Source: Pieris napi
Lineage: Eukaryota > Arthropoda > Insecta > Lepidoptera > Pieridae
Direction of reading: 5' to 3'
Length of the DNA stretch: 64,000 nucleotides
NCBI RefSeq assembly: GCF_905475465.1
Contig: NC_062253.1
Coordinates: 372,001-436,000, forward strand
Made by a program: the position numbers and the translations under genes. Shown here in pieces: positions 37,346 through 46,998 of this stretch. Under the pieces are notes generated by a model. That model saw nothing but the letters and a program-made list of their open reading frames with translations. It had not been told where the DNA came from and did not search any database. How positions within the stretch are numbered: the first letter of the stretch is position 1; every line of letters starts with the position of its first letter.

Positions 37346-40300
37346 TACTCTTGTTTGTTGATCCAGTCTGGATATTTCAACTCTGAATTCCTGTAAATAA
37401 AGGACTATTTTAATTATCATTTTCCTACACTATAAACTGCTATGTTCAAAACACATGTTATCTCTATATATCTATCTAGTCTATTGGCAATGCAACAACA
37501 TTTTATGGAAATTTTTATAGAAAAATTATTGTGTTAGGAAAAAATGCATGACCAGCTCAGGGTGAGCTAAGATACAATCTAAATACTGGATTCTGTGCGT
37601 ATGTATGTGTAAGTGAAGGTATATGTGATAGCAAAACTTACGTAAGTTTAAATGTGGTTTCACCGATTGTGTCTATCCATGTTGTGACGGCTCCTACTGC
37701 AGAGAAAACTGCTGGCTGGTCCAAGAGGTCGCAGCGTTTGGAGGAAAAAGAGAGAATTCCTACCAGTACCCCATTTAGTATAGCTGGTCCACCTGCATCA
37801 TGCTATAATGGAATAGAAAAAATCCTTTGGCTGTAAATTCTAAAGCTAGGCATGTTAGAAGCATTGTTGAAAAAAATATTTTGGCTTGACTGATTTTTTT
37901 TAAATTGTGTTGAAGTCAGAAGAATATCTTGGAGCTGCAGAGCTTTATATAAAATACCTTATCTGAATTGAACAGAACTTACATTGCAAACATTTTTAGC
38001 TTTTGTAATATATCCAGCACAGAAGTTTGTACGAGTCACCAATTCTCTGTAAAAGTGGGTATAACATCAACATATATTTGCCGTTAATTAGTAGAAAGAG
38101 ACGACTGAGATACTTTAGTTAATATATGAATAAGACAAGATAGTATACTTCTGAGATATTACCGCCCATATATTTCTTGACAATCGGCTAAGTCGTATAT
38201 AGGTAACTCCAACTTTTGCAGTAACACTTGTCCACCGAGGCCACCGATTCCCTTAAAACATATATTTGTTTATAAAAATGAATATTGAAGTACAGAACGT
38301 GAGTCCGGATTAAAAAATAGTGTTAGAGATATGGTCGAAAGAGAAATAGCTTATTTTGAATTTTAAAACATAATCTATTTAAGTAACTAACCAAAACCGA
38401 ACCCCATCCCAGAAAAGTAATCACACTGTCCGTGGGTACAATCCTTTCTGTAGCATAGTCGATTTTCGCAACTTTACTTTTCATTCTATCATTGGATATA
38501 TATCTATGTAATCGGATCACTGCGAAATTGAACTCAAGTGTATCTGGCTTGTAATTGGGGTGAAAGAATATCTCCGACACCCTGTATATCTCACCACCGG
38601 ATGTGGCATTTGAGGATCCCAATCGGATTGTTAGCATCTTTACGTATTCACGGAAAAAACGATTGTTATATTGCCTGAAATTATACAACACATACAATGT
38701 GAGCTTCCGTAAACATAAAAATATACGTAATAGATATCGTAGACTGTCTACCCGCTGAAAATCTAATGATTTATAAGAAATATTCATAAATATGTATATT
38801 CTTTTGCAGTTTACGGCAATAGTGTTTATCAGATAAAAAAATAAAAAAAAACAATCATTTAAACATATAGGTAACACAATGTACACTATTGAACGTCAAA
38901 AAAGAAATATATATTAGATAAAAAAAATCAGTGGCGCTACAACCTTTTAGGTCTTGGCCTCAGATTTCTGAATCTGTTTCATGATAATTTTTTTAATCTA
39001 ATAGGCAAGTAGATGATCAGCCTCCAGTGCCTGACACACGCCGTCGACTTTTTGGGATCGAAGACATGTCGGTTTCCTCACGATGTTTTCCTTCACTGAT
39101 CGAGAAAATGTTAAATGCGCACATAGAAAGAAAGTCCATTTGTGCACAGCCGGGGATCGAACCTACGACCTCCGGTATGAGATTCGCACGCTGAAGCCAC
39201 TAGAACAACACTGCTCCGTATATTAGATAAATGCTTCTAATTTTACATTTACTGCCAGTTCTCAAATCAAGGGCGTAGAACGGAAGAGAAGAACTGGCAA
39301 TAAATAAACTCTCCGCCACTCTTATTAAACGCCAAGTTTTTTGTTTTACACAATGTTTGTAAGGAGCTGCAACCATTACACCATGTTCCACATGACATCA
39401 CAGAAATTAATAGTTCATTAATAATAATAAAATAAATTAAAAACAAAGATTTGTCCTCTATCAGCAGGAGGCATGGTGAAATAGGAGCACGCACTTAGAT
39501 TCTTGTGGGAAGAACACGAAAATACATAGTGGAAATAACTAACATCACCGCAACCGTGAAAACTTACAACTGAAGACAATGTGCAGCAGTGAGGACTCGG
39601 TCACTAGCGATGACGGCAGCGCCGCACCAAAGTTGCTTGTTTACAAGTAAAGCGGCCAAAAAGGGATATTCCTCAATAGAGGCTACTTCATCTGCGTTGT
39701 AAATACGTCTAAAGCGCTTATCTGGAGTTTCTGAAACTTATAACGTATAACGTTCATTAGTATAAATTATTTCACTCGTGTAAATTCTTAAAATACACTA
39801 TGAGTAAATTCATACAAATATCAAATAGGAAATTTGGGAGCTAGATTTGGTCGGTCGGTAAGATTATTCCTTCTACTAAGTTACCTTGATCTAATGTCGT
39901 AGTGAGTTTATCTGTCCGTGACGACTTGACTGGGTACTCTATAGGAAGACCATCATACTCCTGCTGCGTTATGCTCTTCCGAAATATATTCTCTGATTCC
40001 ACTAAAACATACTATATTTTACATTTGAAGAACTGTGCTAACAATTTAATTGCGAAAGGCAAAAAATCACGCTAGTATTTGTGAAAAGTGAATCCCTAAT
40101 TTCTTTGTTTTTAAACATTTGTAATGTTAAGATTTTTGCTAATCTTTCTCTTTTTAAAAATAGTTTTCTTATTTTTAGACTCGCGTAACTTCGTAGCTCC
40201 ATAACTCGCTATAGACCACAAGCCCATGAACAAAAAATACCTGTGAAATGACCAACGTGAATTACGCTTAGAAGGCTGTTACTATATCTGAAAATAGCTC

Positions 40301-42717
40301 TGAGCACTATGCCGTCATTTCTGAGCGGTACATGTGAGTACGTGAGTGAATGGACTTTCTCAGGTACAATGGGGGAATTTCGACTAATTATTAATGTACG
40401 GCTATGTTATAAGCGTATAGATGATTTAAAATAAATGTCGAAAAACCTAGTGCCGTACAAAAGTGATGGTGCCGGAAGTCGGTGCAAATTTTTAATTCGA
40501 CGACAGTTGCAGAAGCAATATAGGTCATTTATTACTGTACGGCATTTGTGTGATTTCTTTCGGACACATATACAGATACTTTACCCGTAAAGGCCGTACA
40601 TATTTCCAGCGGAGCGGTCGAAAGCCAAGGGTCGGAACCCTACCCCTACACCCATATACCCTAAGGTCATTGTAAAATGTACGGCAACATGTTCAAAATA
40701 TTATTTAACACGGACAATAATGTTTTATAATTATGCCGTCCAAATATTATAGTTAATATTTGTGTAATTAAATATTTATCGAAATTTCAGGATTTACCAA
40801 GTTCTTACTGCTGTAAGATCAGAGAATAATGTACGGCAACTTGTTTTTTTACATAATGTTACTAAATATTACCGTTGTACATTATAGCCGTTCATTATAA
40901 ATGGTAACAAATAAAAATATTATGATAAAAAATATATGAAATTTCCGAAATTTAGATGACTTTTCAAATGCTCCTAGAGTAATATGGGGAGTAATATTTT
41001 CAAAGATTATTGTTATTTTATATGTAACAAATATAAATAAACAAAAAAAACCAGATGCCGTACATTTTACTCCAGATTATTCTTTACAGCTGATAAAAAC
41101 TTCGACGACGTTTGAGGTGTCCCTTAAGGTCATTAATAACTGTACATATCTGAGTATACTACCATAAGGCTGTAAAGTGTATTTACAGCCTTTTCGTACC
41201 AGCAGAGAGAGGTAAAGGAAAAATATTTTTAACAAAAATAAAAATACGTATAATACAGGGCGTCCCAAAGTTATAAGACATGAAGGGAAAGTACCTTAAA
41301 TATCGCAGATAGGGTATTTTACTAAAAGAAGACTTTATGTTATCTTTAAAAGTTAGTAATTCTGCATTCAAAGATTTTTTGAAAACTACTTGCCTCGTCT
41401 GGAAATCGACCCGGCTTAAATTTAAAAAAAAAAACACCCCTACTTTTATGATGCCAATCGAAAGAATGGCCAAAACCTAATAACTTTTCTAAAGTAACAG
41501 ACTCGTAGGGGATTATTTAGGCCAAATACGATAGATAATGTTTTTAATTTGATTAAAAAGATATATTCACACTGTTCCTTTCTTTTAAAATACTATGTTA
41601 CTTAAGAAGAGTTATTAGTTTTTGGCCATTCTTTCGATTGGCATCATAAAAGTAGGGGTATTTTTTTTTACATTTAAGTCGGTTCGATTCCCAGACGAGG
41701 CAAGTAATTTTTAAAAAATCTTTGAATGCAGAATTAATAACTTTTAAAAATAACATAAAGTCTTCTTTTAGTAAAATACCCTATCTACGATATTTAAGGT
41801 ACTTTCCCTTCATTTCCCATAACTTTGGGACGCCCTGTATTGGTAGGCGGTGGTAGCGGACTATCAAAAGTGTACGGCATTTATCTTTTATTGAAGATTG
41901 TCTAAAGTATTAATAACCTGTGTTATTGCCGTACTGATAAAAGTTACCGGAAAATGACTCTTTTCTGAGGAAAGTAATTTACCCCATACACATATGTGTT
42001 CCACAAAAAATGTACGGCATGCTGGAAAATTTTATCTATTTGTGAAGTACTCTATAGATCATTTAATTTTATGTTGTTTCATATCATCATCACCTATATG
42101 CTAATCAGACATATGTTGCGACCCTTGGCTTTCGACCGCTCCGCTGGGAATATGTACGGCGTTTACGGGTAAAGTATCTGTATATGTGTCCAAAAGGAAT
42201 CACACAAATGCCGTACAGTAATAAATGACCTATATTGCTTCTGCAACTGTCGTCGAATTAAAAATTTGCACCGACTTCCGGCACCATCACTTTTGTACGG
42301 CACTAGGTTTTTCGACATTTACTTTTAATCATCTATACACTTATAACAAAGCCGTACATTAATAATTAGTCGAAATTCCCCCATTGTACCTGAGAAAGTC
42401 CATTCACTCACGTACTCAAATGTACCGCTCAGAAATGACGGCATAGTGCTCAGAGCTATTTTCAGATATAGTAACAGCCTTCTAAGCGTAATTGACGTTG
42501 GGTCATTTCACAGGTATTTTTTGTTCATGGGCTTGTGGTCTACTACGGACTGCTACGCCACTTTGCTATGTTTTCATGTTTATGTCTCCTTTTTTGCTAA
42601 TTTTCCTGAGGTAATATAGGTATTTTTAAATAATAGCTACTTACTTTCGTCTGAATCTGTTTCGCAAAAACTTTCGCGACATAAAATTGATACGAAAAGA
42701 ATCGCCCACAGAGACAT
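37345..42717 (-). CDS. Secreted serine protease homologue SPH1 (inactive)
   Basis: Eight exons on the minus strand: 42717-42645, 40001-39885, 39730-39568, 38674-38392, 38251-38163, 38046-37983, 37802-37642 and 37390-37345. They encode 331 residues and every phase closes. A signal peptide (MSLWAILFVSILCRESFC) precedes a ~60-residue linker, then a trypsin-fold domain starting at RRIYNADEV. His57 is kept (LTAAHC), the Asp102 position reads FNFAVIRL (Asp to Asn), and the nucleophile motif is CNHDAGGP instead of CxGDSGGP (Ser195 to Ala). It should therefore bind rather than cut, as insect SPHs do as cofactors in immune cascades; that role is inference. Exon 4 could also end 6 nt earlier, since GTTAGT and GTTTTG donors are both in frame. 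Its introns hold a palindromic transposon and a SINE. It is a paralogue of SPH2, with the same intron positions. Confidence 0.9.
38925..39216 (-). repeat. tRNA-derived SINE in an SPH1 intron
   Basis: On the minus strand the head shows an A-box-like TAGTGGCTTCAGCGTGCGAA and a B box GGTTCGATCCCCGGC. The body includes AATGCGCACATAG and CGATCAGTGAAGGAAAACAT, and it ends with CCAAGACCTAAAAGGTTGTA. It is the most complete copy of the family in the window. Confidence 0.85.
39241..39333 (-). repeat. Lepidopteran interspersed repeat fragment
   Basis: On the minus strand: AAGAGTGGCGGAGAGTTTAT, then TGCCAGTTCTTCTCTTCCGT and GCCCTTGATTTGAGAACTGG. The same words recur on the plus strand at 55356-55425. 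I recognise this as a very frequent lepidopteran repeat, probably a retroelement tail. It sits next to the SINE in the same SPH1 intron. Confidence 0.6.
40214..42540. mobile_element. Palindromic transposon with repeated GTACGGC motifs
   Basis: Inverted arms of about 425 bp (40214 to ~40640, and ~42113 to 42540) begin GACCACAAGCCCATGAAC and are flanked by TA on both sides. Fourteen exact copies of GTACGGC or its complement occur: starts at 40396, 40452, 40537, 40593, 40679, 40831, 41057, 41872, 41928, 42012, 42154, 42210, 42295 and 42351. Four pairs are placed mirror-symmetrically. It has no long ORF. A smaller palindromic element (41256-41837) is nested near the centre. It lies in the first intron of SPH1. 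Motifs repeated in both orientations usually mark transposase binding sites; the superfamily is unknown. Confidence 0.85.
41256..41837. mobile_element. Nested palindromic MITE, Tc1/mariner-like ends
   Basis: A 582 bp element with ends CAGGGCGTCCCAAAGTTATA on the left and its near reverse complement on the right (TATAACTTTGGGACGCCCTG, read with one mismatch), flanked by TA duplications. Arms of about 230 bp are nearly perfect inverted repeats and include GGTATTTTTT-type runs and GATTGGCATCATAAAAGTAG. CAG-type ends and a TA target are typical of Tc1/mariner/pogo elements. No transposase ORF is present. Confidence 0.75.
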
Positions 42718-42868
42718 TTTAAACGTTACTATTTTATTGAACCTTTCTATGTTTATCGATTCAATATCGATAAAACGCGTAGTAGTCCAAGAGCTACTTT
42801 AATTTTTATTGTACCTCTCGATTCGATATGTTTTTTATAAATCAAACAACTCAACAACACACAAGTGA

Positions 42869-42874
42869 TTTATT
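42869..42874 (-). promoter_or_regulatory. Poly(A) signal of the small peptide gene
   Basis: AATAAA on the minus strand only a few bases beyond the TGA stop, so the 3' UTR is short. The SPH1 start codon lies about 150 bp further downstream on the same strand. Confidence 0.6.
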
Positions 42875-42878
42875 AAAG

Positions 42879-43837
42879 TCAATGCCAGCCGTGCCCATGA
42901 GCGTATACAGTGGAGACAATCGGTGCGGTGTAAACGGTTCGGATAATTGGTGCGACTGGGGCTACGACCAGGCGAGGGACCGAGTAGCCGTGGTTGATGA
43001 CGCTAGACGTGTAGACGCCCGGCGCGTGCGCTGTGGAAGAAACAAACTTGTACAACCGTTAAGTGGTGCGGTTACGCGCGATGGCGCAACCTCCCATAAC
43101 GCGTTGCTCTCTTCATGTTTCCCTTCACTGTAAAGGGAAGCTACAGTCAGATTTTAGACCGCTTTAGCTAATTAGTCTTTCGAGAAATCTAAATGTATTA
43201 TAACTAAATACAAGTTACATTTATTTATTCTTGCCTTTTAAGCTGGGCCTGCGCTTACAATAAGCCTCCTAACTCCCTAACAAATTACATATCAATTGTT
43301 TTAGATTCCAAATAACTTTGCATAGCTCTTAAACTATTAAAACAAAACATGTAGCTATGATAAATATAATATATAATATTAACACTCACCTAAGGTTGTC
43401 AATCCCAGCCCAAGGGGAGTTGGGTTAGCTACGGATAAGCCTACGAGGGCCAAAACAATTGCCACCTGAAAAACGTGGTTTTTATGAAAATAAATAATCA
43501 TTGACGCCAATAAAACTTTCGGGTATTTAAATAATTCAATTTAAATAAAAATACTTTATAGGATTGAATCACGAATTTCTTAAAATTTTTAACTTAACTC
43601 AACGTTACCAAGGGCATTCAAACAATCGCGGAGAGACGAATGTGAAATTTAATAAGTTCTTATTTACATCATTTGTACTCGTGTAAACGAATGACAATAT
43701 GACATTCTTCTCTTTTTTTATTTTAAATATATGTGTAGGTACATTTTAAAATAATATAAACGAAAAATTATACTATTGGATAAAAATGTTGCACCAAATT
43801 AATGTAGAGTAAAAAATGAACTTACTGCGCACTTCAT
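42879..43837 (-). CDS. Small secreted peptide, cuticle- or NPLP-like
   Basis: Three exons on the minus strand: 43837-43826, 43465-43390 and 43030-42879 (TGA). They encode 79 residues and the phases close exactly. The first exon codes only MKCA, a very common layout for insect cuticle and secreted peptides. A signal peptide (MKCAVAIVLALVGLSVANP) follows. The mature part contains HAPGVYTSSVINHGYSVPRL, then VVAPVAPIIRTVYTAPIVST and VYAHGHGWH. Ala/Val/Pro/Tyr-rich sequence with VAP and YTAP motifs resembles small cuticular proteins or neuropeptide-like precursors. No cysteine occurs after the signal peptide and no dibasic cleavage site is evident, so a cuticle-associated role is favoured; this is inference. 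It sits between SPH1 and COX4L, all on the same strand. Confidence 0.75.
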
Positions 43838-44791
43838 TTTTATGTATTACGCCACTGAAACCGTTAAACACTGATTTTCAGGAAAATGCTTCGTCCTTTA
43901 TAGACGAGTGTCACGGTTCGGCGCGCGCGCATCCTTTGTTGGTTATAAGGTATCAGTTATAATTTACTAATTAATATATTAATTATTAGAAATCTCCCGT
44001 ATAGGTAAGGGTGAATGATCGATGTTAGTAATTGAAATAGTTTCAAAGTAATTACAATATTACAATACAATATACATTTTGTGTGAACAACACGAAACAA
44101 CAATCAATTAATGTCATGTAGAACAATTGTTTACGATTAACCTTGAGACACCTAAATGGTCAACCTATTTTTCTACACCCTAGAATATATATTTAAATGT
44201 TATTAAATAACTGGATTTGACCTCGAAAATAACTTGACTAAATACCGTACCTACTCACTTCTCTTTGGTTTGATTCTCAGTGAAACAACGTATTTATATC
44301 TGTAATCAGACTACATTATATTTGTCTTATTATACATTATCCATGTTTAATAAGCGGCCTGAATTACATTCAGTCATAGAATTTGTTACAACATTTATAA
44401 AACTGGCTGGCTAATGCTTCGGCCAATCGTACAATCATGTCACAGAAATAAATATGGGAATATAATATGACATAAGAAATTCTTTATTTAATGTGTTCTT
44501 ACGCTTACTCTTAGTGTCACTACACTATTCCACACTATTTTTCATTAAACTTTGGAAGAAATCATCAAATTTGTTGTTTGCCGACGCTTTATTGACAGTT
44601 TGGAGTAGGTGGCAGAAAGTGGAACTAAATTGAAATGAACACGATAGGCAAGTAATGGAAGGTCATCAATTCGAGTCATTTGCCTAGCTGTTTGTTTAAA
44701 TGGCTGAATATCATTCAGGCCGTTAGTTGAACTACTCTGTTTACTCAGTTTAGTAATAAGACAAGGCTGTTAATTGAATGGCTAGCTAATA

Positions 44792-46758
44792 GACCAGTGC
44801 CGATAATTTTTGAAACCAAAAAAAATTACAGTATGAAACCCATTAGAAAAGCAGGGGAAAATGATCAAAATGAAAGGAAAAATAAATTACGGTCGATCTG
44901 AGGTCGGGAAGGGGTAGGGGGGGGAGTTTTAAGGGTAAAAAACGGTTTATCTCGATTTCCGGCAAAACTAAAAGTCCTATCGAAGAAAACTAAATGGCAA
45001 AGTTGAAGGTCATAAAAAGATCTACAATATTTATATTTGCAGATTTTTCATATAACCTCAAAATTTAGGTGAAAAATTCAAAAAACCAACTTTTTGGTTT
45101 TTTATTTCTATCTTTTACAAAAAATTATTTTTTTAAACGAAATTTGGTGAAAACTTACCTTATTATGTCCCAAATATACTGTAATTTATTTGATTAAAAA
45201 TATTTATTTCTTCACCTTATTTTGAATTAATATCGAAAAAACACCCTAATTTTCAATCGAAAATTCTGACGTCAAAATTTCAGCTTTTTTCAAAAAGTTG
45301 ATGTGCTTTCAGTGCGTTGAAATCTCTACTTTCCTATGGTAAAAAAATATATATATATTACCATAGTAAATCTTCTCAGAAAATGCAAAAAATCGTATGC
45401 AGTAACGCCCAGACCCGTCATCCCCTTCCCTACTTCTCTATGAAATACGAAAATTTTAGCCCATCTAAAGGCTAAAAATTTTTTTTAGGTCACTCAGGTA
45501 TATATAAGTTTTCTTAAAATAGTAATAAATAGGCATCTAATTATAATTTAAAGAAGATTCATAGAGAAGTAGGGAAGGGGATGACGGGTCTGGGCGTTAC
45601 TGCATACGATTTTTTGCATTTTCCGAGAAGATTTACTATGGTAATATATATATTTTTTTGTACCATAGGAAAGTAGAGATTTCGACGCACTGAAAGCACA
45701 TCAACTTTTTGAAAAAAGCTGAAATTTTGACGTCAGAATTTTCGATTGAATATTAGGGTGTTTTTTCGATATCAACGCCTTTAGTACACCTACGCGTTCG
45801 TATGCGGCTGCGAATCTTTGCGAAATAATTGCGGTAGCGAAATATCTGCGGAACGTTAGTACACTGCAGGTTTTTCGCTAGGATATGTCATTGTAGCTTT
45901 CGTGGGCTGTAGGTGCAGACGTCGTTTCAGAATGTCATCTGAGTCGTCCCAGTCGTCGCTTTCAGATTCTGAAGAGGATTTTGTAATCAACATGCCCAAC
46001 TAAATATAATTCAGGATAATTTCGAATCAAATTCAATAATAATTCAATATTTTCGGCTTCCATTGTGCGAAATTCTGTCCTCACTGACAGAACGCGTGGT
46101 GACGCCTTGCGATGCGAAACTCCAGTAGCGAAACCTCTGCGTCTGTGTAACAGCCATTTAGTTGCGAAACAATACCGATAAGGACGCAACTATTTCATCT
46201 AGCTATATATTAGAGCGAGACAAAACACATGCGAAACGTTGCCATACAACTTACAGTTTTTTCGTCGTTTCGCTGCCGCATGCGATTGCGTAGGTGTACT
46301 AAAGGCCTAATTCAAAATAAGGTGAAAAAATAAATATTTTTAATCAAATAAATTACAGTATATTTGGGACATAATAAGGTAAGTTTTCACCAAATTTCGT
46401 TTAAAAAAATAAATTTTTGTAAACGATAGAAATAAAAAACCAAATAGTTGGTTTTTTGAATTTTTCACATAAATTTTGAGGTTATGTGAAAAATGTGTGA
46501 ATACAAAAGTTGTAGATCTTTTTATGACCTACAACTTTGCCATTTAACTTTCTTCGATAGGACTTTTAGTTTTGCCGGAAATCGAGATAAACCGTTTTTT
46601 ACCCTTAAAACTCCCCCCCCTTCCCCTTCCCGACCTCAGATCGACCGTAATTTATTTTTCCTTTCATTTTGATCATATTCCCCTGCTTTTCTAATGGATT
46701 TCATCCTACTGTAATTTTTTTCGCTTTTTATTTATTTTAAAGGCTATCTGCTCTGGTC
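44792..46758. mobile_element. Palindromic foldback transposon
   Basis: Inverted arms of roughly 690 bp run from both ends toward a centre near 45510. Ends are GACCAG on the left and CTGGTC on the right, flanked by TA. Arm features include AATTTATTTTTCCTTTCATT-type and CTCCCCCCCCTTCCCC-type segments in opposite orientation, an ATATATATA run in each arm, and GTAACGCCCAGACCCGTCAT in both. The right arm is split by the element at 45776-46307. No ORF. It shares GACCA ends and a TA target with the element at 40214-42540. Confidence 0.85.
45776..46307. mobile_element. Nested Harbinger-like MITE with ORF remnants
   Basis: A 532 bp element with inverted ends (G)GCCTTTAGTACACCTACGC on the left and GCGTAGGTGTACTAAAGGCC on the right, inserted in the right arm of the palindromic element. 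Comparison with the intact left arm shows the empty site was GATATTAATTC, so the target duplication is TAA-like (CAA/TAA). This fits PIF/Harbinger. Two converging ORF starts remain. A plus-strand one (MSSESSQSSLSDSEEDFVIN, from about 45932) and a minus-strand one (MEAENIELLLNLIRNYPELY, from about 46064) overlap tail to tail. The latter resembles the first helix of a MADF domain. PIF/Harbinger elements carry a DNA-binding protein gene and a DDE transposase gene, so this looks like an internal deletion joining the two 5' ends. Confidence 0.65.
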
Positions 46759-46886
46759 TATAAGCTATTGGCTGCGACTTAATTGATCCTAATTTAACAA
46801 AAGTCGTGTCGAAAGAATAGGTATTGCTAGTTGCTACTTATTTTCATATTATTAGAAATAAAACACTGTAGGTAAAAATAATAGCA

Positions 46887-46892
46887 TTTATT
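46887..46892 (-). promoter_or_regulatory. Poly(A) signal of COX4L
   Basis: AATAAA on the minus strand about 110 bp beyond the COX4L stop codon in the last exon. Confidence 0.6.
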
Positions 46893-46998
46893 TTAATATA
46901 ACCAATAAACTGAACAAGCTTTTTTAAACAAGTTAAAATTAAATGTAAATTAAAATAATAATTAAATAACGTCACTTCTGGCTTATTCACTGCAAGAA

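Larger units (their letters stand above)
44690..46780. mobile_element. MITE copy interrupted by nested insertions
   Basis: The left half (44690-44791) and right half (46759-46780) together resemble the right portion of the MITE at 4594-4817. TAATTGAATGGCTAGCTAAT before the insertion joins TAAGCTATTGGCTGCGAC after it. Another homologous stretch lies at 44348-44430 (TTTGTTACAACATTTATAAA...GGCTGGCTAATGC). The palindromic element at 44792-46758 interrupts it at a TA. Confidence 0.65.
43838..46998. other. Spacer between the peptide gene and COX4L
   Basis: The left ~500 bp contain the likely promoter of the small peptide gene, and a short CG run lies near 43920 (GGCGCGCGCGC). Most of the remainder is transposon: a broken MITE (about 44343-44430 and 44690-46780), split by a palindromic element (44792-46758), itself split by a Harbinger-like element (45776-46307). 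The COX4L 3' UTR occupies about 46885-46998. No further gene is seen. Confidence 0.75.

Noticed and set aside
40214..42540. CRISPR-like array, because of repeated GCCGTAC words
   Set aside because: The motif is only 7 bp, occurs in both orientations with irregular spacing, and lies in a eukaryotic palindromic transposon.
42828..43133. 101-codon plus-strand ORF
   Set aside because: It is the antisense of the last exon of the small secreted peptide gene, which has exact splice phases and a signal peptide on the minus strand.
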